5,273 nt of DNA from a bacterium (GTDB taxonomy: Bacteria; Armatimonadota; Chthonomonadetes; Chthonomonadales; Chthonomonadaceae), in NCBI GenBank assembly GCA_021805405.1, contig JAJZFK010000316.1, positions 1 to 5,273 on the forward strand. The letters are read 5' to 3'. The first letter of the stretch is position 1, and the number at the start of each line of letters is the position of its first letter. Shown here in pieces: positions 1 through 5,273 of the stretch. The notes under the pieces are model-generated. The model had not been told where the DNA came from. It saw nothing but the letters and a program-made list of their open reading frames with translations, and did not search any database. The position numbers and the translations under genes are program-made.

Positions 1-28
1 CTATCGCTCACAGTAATCACTGATGCAA

Positions 29-1234
29 TCATATTTTGCCTGCGATTGCTGCGGCAATCGACGGTTCGTAGGCATACATGGGTCGCGGCCCCCCCTGCCA
101 AATGCGGATCACCCGTCCCTGCTTATCAAAGAGCAACGTTACAGGCACATCCTCAATGTTGCCAAATCGGTACCGCAACTCTCCGTTTGCGTTAACTTGT
201 GGATAGGTGACGCCGTTTTGGCGACACCATTTCAAGATAGAGTTTCTATCTGTGCTGCCATTTTCCGCGGCACCAATCACTCGCAGTCCAGCAGATTTGT
301 ACAGAGCATCTAATCGCACAAACGACGGCATCTCCGCTACACAAGGCGCACAACCCATTCCCCACACGTTCACAAGCGTCACATGGCCCGCTAGATCACT
401 GTTTGATAGACCACGCCCACTCACTCCCTCAGCATGAAAATCACCTACGGCGTCGGTGTGCGTTGGAGTTATAGCATGGATCTCATTGAACGGCGCAGAA
501 ACATGCCACTTGAGTTCAGCGGATTTCCACCAATTTATCCATTTCGCCGTGGTAGCAACACGTACTTCCTTTGGCGACAGACTGGACACATGCCAGTTAT
601 TTCCAAGTGCGGCTGCGAGGGTCACCGTGCAGAATTGTACAACATCCGTATCCCTATTTTGAAGACCGGCGATCAGTCCCGGAATTAGGTCATGCCGCAA
701 AGGATTTTGGCGGTTTCTGGTCATCCACTGAGCAAGCAACTCGCCCGCGTCCTCCGCCACCCATGGGTCTTCGTCCTGCAATCCGCACAACAAGTAGTAC
801 AGCCCTATTCGCTCTGTATCAGCGTGAATTACCTCCATTGCGCGGGTTCTCACAACGGAGTCTTCATCCTGTAAATACGATTCCAAATACAGGAGAGTAG
901 ATTGCGGCAGCGTTCGACCTTTACCGGGAACAATGAGGTATCGTTGACCTAACCAATCTACAATCGCATAGCGCAACCCTTCGCTCGCTCGCGAATGATC
1001 TCTCCCGGCAAGGTTAAGTACATACGACAATCTGGACGATGCAGGGAGGCTGTTGAGCACCTGGTCAAGGGCCGCCGGTGCCTGCTCGTGATTACCCTGT
1101 AGCGCGCTATGATAATGCTTGTTTCTATCGTGCTCTACACGCAGTATGATTGCAACGGCAACAAGCGCCAAGGCGTAATATGCCCAAACCGGAATTCGAG
1201 ATGATCGCCGCTTAACAGCGCCTTCGATTTGCAT
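29..1234 (-). CDS. Membrane-anchored HEAT-repeat protein with C-terminal TlpA-like thioredoxin domain
   Basis: The product is 401 residues and appears to be an extracytoplasmic thiol-disulfide protein tethered to the membrane. Basic residues K8, R9, R10 and R13 precede one hydrophobic segment (about 14-31), predicting N-in, C-out topology. Three HEAT-like helical pairs are visible at about 113-137, 145-170 and 184-210, with the recurring pattern L-x-DED-x-V followed by a helix; a tryptophan-rich segment (KWINWWK) follows. The last ~120 residues are a TlpA/ResA-type redoxin: strand VNVW, then C295-A-P-C298 and the usual AEMP, with P364 as the likely cis-proline (DVPVTLLFD). Family members reduce or shuffle disulfides in exported proteins, for example in cytochrome c maturation; the substrate here is unknown. 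The residue before C295 is glycine, where this family normally has tryptophan. The ATG at 1234 is preferred over an in-frame TTG at 1297 because it has a strong GGGGAGG ribosome site. The HEAT region may bind a partner protein (inference). Confidence 0.85.
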   Translation of the reverse strand: MQIEGAVKRRSSRIPVWAYYALALVAVAIILRVEHDRNKHYHSALQGNHEQAPAALDQVLNSLPASSRLSYVLNLAGRDHSRASEGLRYAIVDWLGQRYLIVPGKGRTLPQSTLLYLESYLQDEDSVVRTRAMEVIHADTERIGLYYLLCGLQDEDPWVAEDAGELLAQWMTRNRQNPLRHDLIPGLIAGLQNRDTDVVQFCTVTLAAALGNNWHVSSLSPKEVRVATTAKWINWWKSAELKWHVSAPFNEIHAITPTHTDAVGDFHAEGVSGRGLSNSDLAGHVTLVNVWGMGCAPCVAEMPSFVRLDALYKSAGLRVIGAAENGSTDRNSILKWCRQNGVTYPQVNANGELRYRFGNIEDVPVTLLFDKQGRVIRIWQGGPRPMYAYEPSIAAAIAGKI

Positions 1235-1243
1235 ATATAACGG

Positions 1244-1250
1244 CCTCCCC
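1244..1250 (-). promoter_or_regulatory. Ribosome binding site for the redoxin gene
   Basis: Read on the minus strand this is GGGGAGG, nine bases before the ATG at 1234. It is much stronger than anything in front of the in-frame TTG at 1297, so it fixes the start. The extra 21 residues gained from the TTG would also push the membrane segment away from the N-terminus. Confidence 0.75.
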
Positions 1251-1270
1251 AATATTAGCTTCCCTAGGTA

Positions 1271-1297
1271 AGTATGGCATACAGCGCGTGCGACCAA
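1271..1297 (-). promoter_or_regulatory. Candidate extended -10 promoter for the redoxin gene
   Basis: On the minus strand, CATACT (1276 to 1271) is directly preceded by TGC, giving an extended -10 (TGCCATACT). TTGGTC (1297 to 1292) lies 15 bases upstream as a weak -35. Transcription would start near 1264, leaving a leader of about 30 bases that contains the GGGGAGG site and excludes the TTG at 1297. The CRP-like dyad would then be centred near -57, close to a class I activator position. This is pattern matching only. Confidence 0.3.
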
Positions 1298-1313
1298 AAC
1301 GATCCCGTCATGT

Positions 1314-1329
1314 TGTGAATAATTTCACA
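1314..1329. promoter_or_regulatory. CRP-like operator, perfect TGTGA-N6-TCACA dyad
   Basis: The sequence TGTGAATAATTTCACA has 6-base arms that are exact inverted repeats (TGTGAA/TTCACA) around TAAT. It matches the TGTGA-N6-TCACA half-site consensus of CRP-family regulators without a mismatch. A second, looser inverted repeat encloses it: CGTCAT (1306-1311) and ATGACG (1336-1341). It lies between two divergent genes, 80 bases upstream of the ATG at 1234 and 156 bases upstream of the GTG at 1486, so it could act on either or both. No regulator gene is in the window. Binding by a CRP-type protein is inferred; another dimeric regulator could use the same dyad. Confidence 0.5.
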
Positions 1330-1383
1330 CCTTTTATGACGAATATTACACTGGTAAAGAGTCCATTTGCGCTACATCATCAG

Positions 1384-1389
1384 TATAAT
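1384..1389 (+). promoter_or_regulatory. Candidate -10 element (TATAAT) for the PhnP-like gene
   Basis: This is a perfect TATAAT in the intergenic region, but no good -35 hexamer lies 16-18 bases upstream. A start near 1396 would put the CRP-like dyad at about -74, roughly in phase with class I activator sites, and a poor -35 is common in activator-dependent promoters. The leader would be about 90 bases. A weaker alternative is TTGGAC (1399-1404), 17 bases, then TCTAAA (1422-1427), which would give a shorter leader. I cannot choose between them from sequence alone. Confidence 0.35.
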
Positions 1390-1472
1390 ATTCTAGTATT
1401 GGACGGGGCGTGTAACTAGTCTCTAAATAACCTGTGCCCTTCGATATTTACGGATATCTGTACACTGCCCCC

Positions 1473-1477
1473 AGGAG
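1473..1477 (+). promoter_or_regulatory. Ribosome binding site fixing a GTG start
   Basis: AGGAG lies eight bases before the GTG at 1486. It supports this non-ATG start, which places the first beta strand (DIKLLGTGAA) at the N-terminus as is usual for PhnP-like proteins. Confidence 0.7.
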
Positions 1478-1485
1478 ATTATAAG

Positions 1486-2334
1486 GTGGATATTAAATTG
1501 TTGGGCACTGGCGCAGCGGAAGGTTGGCCCGGTCTATTTTGTGATTGTGTGGTCTGTACGCACGCACGTAATTCGGGTGGAAAGAATATTCGCTCGCGCG
1601 CATCGGCTCTTATCGACGGTGTGCTTAAAATTGATCTGCCACCAGACCTGCACATGCAGGCTACCCGCTACGGGCTTAATCTTCGTGACCTGCGTTACCT
1701 ACTTATTACACACTCACATGATGATCACCTCTGTCCAACCGAGCTTCAATATATGGGACAATGGTTTGTAACTCGGCCTTTGCCGAATAACCTGCAAATT
1801 TATGGTCCAACTCCCGCACTTAACCGAATTCAACGTGAGGTAGACATCTCCAAATTACCAGTTTGTGTAACACCGGTGTCGCCTCAACAAGTTCTTAATT
1901 TAGACGACTATCGGATAACAGCCATCGAAGCGGCACATGATCCGTCGCAACTCTGTCTGAATTACATAATTTCAACGCAAGACGGTACGCAGGTACTATA
2001 TGCCTCGGATACTGGCTGGTACACTGAAGAGACTTGGCAGTTTATTGAACGACAGAGATTTGATGCCGTAATTATCGAGTGCACAAAGGGCCCAACCCCC
2101 ACAGATTACTCTGGGCATTTAGACATGTTTCAGGTCATTGAGATGAAAGCAAGACTCCTTCGTACCCATTCAATCGCTTTAGATACTCCGTTTATTGCAA
2201 CCCACTTTTCACATTTGGGTAGGTCCACGCATGAAGAACTCGAGTGTGCCCTTCTATCTCACAACATCGTGACCGCGTATGACGGGTATGAACTATCGGT
2301 ATCCGCCGCTAAACGGGTGGTACTAGCACCATAA
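1486..2334 (+). CDS. PhnP-like metallo-beta-lactamase-fold phosphodiesterase
   Basis: This is a 282-residue cytoplasmic MBL-fold hydrolase starting at GTG. It opens with the LLGTGAAEG strand-loop, followed by a C19-x-C21-x2-C24 cluster. The metal motif is H76-S-H78-D-D80-H81; further likely ligands are H151 (AAHD), D175 (ASDTG) and H211 (SGHLD), and a C-terminal TH240-FS-H243 motif follows. This matches E. coli PhnP, in which the three cysteines plus the last histidine hold a structural zinc and the other residues bind a dinuclear centre. PhnP cleaves phosphoribosyl 1,2-cyclic phosphate in phosphonate degradation. It is somewhat longer than PhnP (about 250 residues). No other phn gene is nearby, so the true substrate may be a different cyclic or diester phosphate. 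PqqB also has a CxCxxC cluster but lacks an intact HxHxDH motif, so it fits less well. No signal peptide is seen. The fold is near certain; the substrate is not. Confidence 0.85.
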   Translation: MDIKLLGTGAAEGWPGLFCDCVVCTHARNSGGKNIRSRASALIDGVLKIDLPPDLHMQATRYGLNLRDLRYLLITHSHDDHLCPTELQYMGQWFVTRPLPNNLQIYGPTPALNRIQREVDISKLPVCVTPVSPQQVLNLDDYRITAIEAAHDPSQLCLNYIISTQDGTQVLYASDTGWYTEETWQFIERQRFDAVIIECTKGPTPTDYSGHLDMFQVIEMKARLLRTHSIALDTPFIATHFSHLGRSTHEELECALLSHNIVTAYDGYELSVSAAKRVVLAP

Positions 2335-2388
2335 TTCCGGAACTTTGAGGTGCACTTATCACGCATTTTCGGCGAGAACCGGCCATCG

Positions 2389-2416
2389 TTGGTGGGAAGA
2401 GTTCGACGGGTATAAT
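2389..2416 (+). promoter_or_regulatory. Promoter for the GHL10-ilvD pair, predicted leaderless
   Basis: TTGGTG (2389-2394), a 16-base spacer and a perfect TATAAT (2411-2416) form a sigma-70-like promoter in the 88-base gap after the PhnP-like gene. The -10 hexamer ends six bases before the ATG at 2423, so the usual start position (+1) falls on the A of that ATG or within a base or two. No ribosome site lies at normal spacing; the nearest AGG (2419-2421) is one base from the ATG. Both facts point to a leaderless message. Confidence 0.5.
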
Positions 2417-2422
2417 GCAGGT

Positions 2423-4048
2423 ATGTTGTGTGCTACCCGCCTCAAAAAGATTTTACTGCTACTTATAATATTCTGCTGCCAGGCACGTGCGGTACGTGCT
2501 CAAGTTTTGCCAACGGCACCGTTGGTTCAACCTCCAGCGATCGATCGCGAGTTTAGAGCCGCCTGGGTAGCAACTGTTGCAAATATCGATTGGCCCTCCC
2601 AAAAGGGGCTTCCTGTAGCCATCCAAAAACAGCAGCTCACCAACATTGTCAATCGTGCGGCACAGTTGAAGTTAAACACGCTAATTTTTCAGGTGAGGCC
2701 GGCGTGCGATGCGCTATATTCGTCGCAAATCGAGCCATGGAGTGAGTTTATTACGGGTATTCAGGGCGATGCTCCTATACCAGCCTATGATCCACTGGCA
2801 TACCTCATTCACGCGGCACACCTAAAAGGAATACAAGTTCAAGCATGGTTTAACCCGTTTCGCGCTCGGTTTCCTCTAAGCAAATCACCGCTTGCACGTA
2901 ACCAGGTGATCCGGCGGCATCCCGATTGGATTGTTCACTACGGTGATCAAACCTGGCTCAACCCCGGCATACCACAGGTTCAGCACTACGTCCTTAAAAT
3001 TGTGATGGATGTAGTAAAACGGTATAATATTGACGGTGTGCACATGGATGACTACTTCTACCCCTATCCGGAAAAGAGCTCCAAAGGCGGTTACCTTCCG
3101 TTTAACGACGTTACGGCATTCTCCACCTACAAAACGCACGGTGGCAATCTACCGCTCAATCGATGGCGTCGTCACAACATTGACGACTTTGTGCAGAGGC
3201 TTTACTTACACGTAAAAGCGATGAAGCCATGGGTGTTGTTTGGAATAAGCCCGTTTGGGATATGGCAGCCCTCGCATCCACCAACAATTACGGGCTACAA
3301 CTCCTACAAGATGATCTACTGCGACTCACGACTGTGGATTAGAAACGGATGGTGTGACTATCTGGCACCACAGCTCTACTGGAGGATTACGCAGCATGCT
3401 CAAAGCTTTCCAGTACTGTTAAACTGGTGGGCACACCAGAATTATAAACATAGGCACATCTGGCCCGGGCTGTACATTGACAAGGTTAACGGACCACCCG
3501 CAAGTGGTGCATGGCCTGCCTCTGAGATAACTAACGAGATTCAGATAACCCGCGCCGTGCCGAATAGTGAAGGAGCGGTAATGTTTAGCATGGTAACACT
3601 GCTTCGCAATGGAGGCGGCATTGACAATGCACTTCCACAGGTCTACCGTCACGTCGCGCTTGTACCCTCGTCGCCGTGGCTGGGGATGCACCAACCACCT
3701 AAGCCTGCATGCAAACTTGAAACAGATTCATTGACCGCAAAGGAAAACAACCAATCGGAAGTACTCTCGTGGCACACTAACACCTCCACCGTCACCGTTC
3801 GATGGTGGGCTCTGCAAGTACTATCAAGCAAAGGATGGCACACCACGGTGCTACCGGCAGACTGTGTCTCTGTTCCGCTTCCCGAAGGGAGTCTGGAGGC
3901 TTCAATCATTGCCATATCGCCTAGCGGCATTGCATCGCCCAACGCACTTGTAAATCTGCGACCTTCAACGGGTTCTGGAGGCAAACGACAGAACCATCCA
4001 GATGGGCATTCGACCGAACAATTTGAACAGACTGGAGCGAGTAAATGA
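2423..4048 (+). CDS. Secreted GHL10 (DUF187) glycosyl-hydrolase-like protein
   Basis: The product is 541 residues. A Sec signal peptide (basic R6/K8/K9, hydrophobic 10-19, likely cleavage after A26 in AVRA-Q) indicates export; the cysteines in it are not in a convincing lipobox. The GHL10 TIM-barrel domain spans about 41-345. Its signatures are EFRAAWVATVANIDWPS, FQVRPACDALY, AWFNPFRAR, DGVHMDDYFYPYP with D209 and D210 as the likely acidic active-site pair, FGISPFGIW (273-281) and APQLYW (315-320). A beta-rich, probably Ig/FnIII-like domain follows (about 430-513), then a polar tail. E. coli member YddW (DigH) acts on peptidoglycan glycan strands lacking stem peptides, so a cell-wall or polysaccharide role is likely; the substrate here is unproven. 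The ATG at 2423 is chosen over an in-frame TTG at 2345 because the latter buries the signal peptide behind 26 polar residues and lacks a ribosome site. Five cysteines remain in the mature form (95, 300, 311, 430, 481). The end overlaps ilvD by four bases. Confidence 0.9.
   Translation: MLCATRLKKILLLLIIFCCQARAVRAQVLPTAPLVQPPAIDREFRAAWVATVANIDWPSQKGLPVAIQKQQLTNIVNRAAQLKLNTLIFQVRPACDALYSSQIEPWSEFITGIQGDAPIPAYDPLAYLIHAAHLKGIQVQAWFNPFRARFPLSKSPLARNQVIRRHPDWIVHYGDQTWLNPGIPQVQHYVLKIVMDVVKRYNIDGVHMDDYFYPYPEKSSKGGYLPFNDVTAFSTYKTHGGNLPLNRWRRHNIDDFVQRLYLHVKAMKPWVLFGISPFGIWQPSHPPTITGYNSYKMIYCDSRLWIRNGWCDYLAPQLYWRITQHAQSFPVLLNWWAHQNYKHRHIWPGLYIDKVNGPPASGAWPASEITNEIQITRAVPNSEGAVMFSMVTLLRNGGGIDNALPQVYRHVALVPSSPWLGMHQPPKPACKLETDSLTAKENNQSEVLSWHTNTSTVTVRWWALQVLSSKGWHTTVLPADCVSVPLPEGSLEASIIAISPSGIASPNALVNLRPSTGSGGKRQNHPDGHSTEQFEQTGASK
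4034..4037 (+). promoter_or_regulatory. Ribosome binding site for ilvD inside the GHL10 gene
   Basis: GGAG lies within the last codons of the GHL10 gene, seven bases before the ATG at 4045. Together with the ATGA stop-start overlap (4045-4048) it supports this start and suggests translational coupling. Confidence 0.65.
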
Positions 4049-5273
4049 CAGATTCATTCAACAGCCGAAGTAGCTTGACTACTGCTGGCCCTGAAAGAGC
4101 ACCAAACCGCGCAATGCTGCGAGCGGTAGGTTTTAAGGACGACGACTTTAACAAACCCATTATTGGAGTTGCTAACCTTCATTCAGATATAACGCCCTGT
4201 AACATGCATCTTGACCGGCTAGTTCGCAAGGGCATTGAAGGTGTTTATGCTGGCGGCGGCATGCCGCAGGTTTTTGGTGCCCCCACGGCATCAGATGGCA
4301 TTATGATGGGCCACCAGGGCATGCGGTACAGTCTGGTTTCGCGTGAGGTGATTGCCGATAGCATCGAGGTAGTTAGCGGCGGTATGAACCACGATGGTGT
4401 GCTAACTGTGGGCAGCTGCGACAAGAACATGCCTGGCTGCATTATGGCTGCGGCGCGCATGAATATTCCGTCCATCTTTGTTTATGGCGGCTCAATCATG
4501 CCCGGCGTAGGAGAGGCTGGCGAGGACCTGGACGTCGTTTCCATATTTGAGGCCGTTGGACAGTTTCAGGCTGGGCGTGCAGAAGCCGCGCACGTTCACA
4601 ACGTTGAATGTAATGCCTGCCCAGGGGCCGGGGCCTGTGGAGGAATGTTTACTGCCAACACAATGTCCAGCGCCATTGAAGCAATGGGAATGTCCTTACC
4701 GTACGATGCTAGCTATCCAGGTGTCTCATCAGCAAAGGATCGCACAGCATTTCAGGCAGGCCAGCAGCTTGTTGAGCTAATAAAACAGGGCATTAGGCCA
4801 CGTGACATCATTACCAGAAAATCCCTGGAAAACGCCTACACGCTCGTCCTGGTACTGGGTGGCTCCACCAATGCACTCCTTCATCTCACAGCCATAGCAC
4901 GGGAAGCAGATGTCGACTGGGAACTTAAGGACTATAATCGGCTCGGCGATCGCATTCCCCATCTCGCAGACCTTCGACCATCTGGCAAGTACGTTATGTA
5001 CCATCTACACGCGGCAGGGGGAACGCCTGCGGTACTGAAGATGCTGCTGGACGCTGGATTACTCCACGGAGACTGTCTCACCGTAACCGGTAAAACGTTA
5101 GCGGAGAACCTCCAGGACGTCATGCCAATCAACAAAAGGCGGCAAACTGTCGTTCGCCCGCTAGATAATCCCATATATCCAACCGGGCACCTGGTTGTAT
5201 TGCACGGTAACCTTGCAACCGAGGGTGCTGTAGCCAAGGTTGCGGGAATAAAATCGCGAAGTATTACAGGACC
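4045..5273 (+). CDS. ilvD: Dihydroxy-acid dehydratase IlvD, 3'-truncated by window edge
   Basis: IlvD dehydrates 2,3-dihydroxyisovalerate and 2,3-dihydroxy-3-methylvalerate to the 2-oxo acids that lead to valine, isoleucine, leucine and pantothenate. The window holds 409 codons of an expected ~560; the C-terminal part, including the catalytic serine region, lies beyond 5273. Three iron-sulfur cysteines are visible: C52 (ITPCN), C125 (GSCDKNMPG) and C198 (GACGGMFTANTM). D126 and K127 match the Mg-binding region, in which the lysine is carboxylated in solved homologues. Further family blocks are MRYSLVSREVIADSIE, FVYGGSIMPG, ECNACPGAGACGG, LGGSTNALLHL, PSGKYVM and HGDCLTVTGKTLAENL. These resemble the shorter plant/cyanobacterial class, associated with a [2Fe-2S] cluster, rather than the ~616-residue E. 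coli [4Fe-4S] type. It begins inside the GHL10 stop codon (ATGA) with its own GGAG site, and no promoter is evident directly in front, so it is probably expressed from upstream. No frameshift or missing key residue is seen in the visible part. Confidence 0.97.
   Translation, partial: MTDSFNSRSSLTTAGPERAPNRAMLRAVGFKDDDFNKPIIGVANLHSDITPCNMHLDRLVRKGIEGVYAGGGMPQVFGAPTASDGIMMGHQGMRYSLVSREVIADSIEVVSGGMNHDGVLTVGSCDKNMPGCIMAAARMNIPSIFVYGGSIMPGVGEAGEDLDVVSIFEAVGQFQAGRAEAAHVHNVECNACPGAGACGGMFTANTMSSAIEAMGMSLPYDASYPGVSSAKDRTAFQAGQQLVELIKQGIRPRDIITRKSLENAYTLVLVLGGSTNALLHLTAIAREADVDWELKDYNRLGDRIPHLADLRPSGKYVMYHLHAAGGTPAVLKMLLDAGLLHGDCLTVTGKTLAENLQDVMPINKRRQTVVRPLDNPIYPTGHLVVLHGNLATEGAVAKVAGIKSRSITG

Noticed and set aside
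23..900. Several plus-strand open frames opposite the redoxin gene
   Set aside because: They are antisense to a protein with recognisable HEAT and thioredoxin motifs, have low-complexity or arginine/proline-rich translations, and show no family motif.
1235..1297. Upstream in-frame TTG start (1297) for the redoxin gene, adding 21 residues
   Set aside because: The ATG at 1234 has a strong GGGGAGG site at good spacing and puts the membrane anchor near the N-terminus; the candidate promoter start near 1264 would also leave the TTG out of the message.
1486..1570. PqqB as an alternative identity, suggested by the CxCxxC cluster
   Set aside because: The intact HxHxDH motif and the further histidine/aspartate ligands fit PhnP; PqqB lacks the full metal motif, and no other pqq gene is present.
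2335..2342. TTCCGGAA palindrome right after the PhnP-like stop codon
   Set aside because: It is only eight bases with no loop and no T-tract, so it is not an intrinsic terminator.
2345..2422. Upstream in-frame TTG start (2345) for the GHL10 gene, adding 26 residues
   Set aside because: It would bury a well-formed signal peptide behind a polar stretch, has no usable ribosome site, and this segment contains the promoter-like TTGGTG/TATAAT.
3023..3028. Perfect TATAAT inside the GHL10 gene
   Set aside because: It encodes part of the conserved segment before DGVHMDD, has no partner -35 of note, and no gene starts downstream nearby.
2885..3984. Minus-strand open frames opposite the GHL10 gene
   Set aside because: The opposite strand encodes conserved GHL10 signatures throughout; these frames have no recognisable domain or convincing start.

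Overview
The window is ordinary bacterial chromosome holding four protein-coding genes on two strands. Base composition looks balanced (near 50% G+C by eye, not computed). The combination of a HEAT-repeat/TlpA-type redoxin, a PhnP-like metallo-beta-lactamase-fold enzyme, a secreted GHL10 (DUF187) glycosyl-hydrolase-like protein and a plant/cyanobacterial-type IlvD would suit a free-living environmental bacterium. Armatimonadota, Planctomycetota or a similar lineage is possible, but this is a weak guess because no phylogenetic marker is present.

Layout. On the minus strand, 29-1234 encodes a membrane-anchored protein with HEAT-like helices and a C-terminal thioredoxin domain. A 251-bp divergent intergenic region (1235-1485) follows. 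It carries a perfect TGTGA-N6-TCACA dyad (1314-1329), the classical recognition pattern of CRP-type regulators, with candidate promoters on both sides. On the plus strand come a PhnP-like phosphodiesterase (1486-2334, GTG start), a secreted GHL10 protein (2423-4048) and the first 409 codons of ilvD, dihydroxy-acid dehydratase (4045 to the window edge).

How the genes relate. The GHL10 gene and ilvD overlap by ATGA and are probably co-transcribed and translationally coupled, although one product is exported and the other is a cytoplasmic branched-chain amino-acid enzyme. The GHL10 gene has its own promoter-like sequence whose TATAAT ends six bases before the ATG, which predicts a leaderless or nearly leaderless transcript. 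The redoxin and the PhnP-like gene may share control through the CRP-like dyad. I see no shared pathway linking all four products.

No RNA gene, insertion sequence, CRISPR array, attachment site or convincing intrinsic terminator was seen. I found no strong case for an undescribed multi-gene system. The points most worth checking are the CRP-like operator, the leaderless start, the unusual redoxin active site and the GHL10-ilvD coupling.
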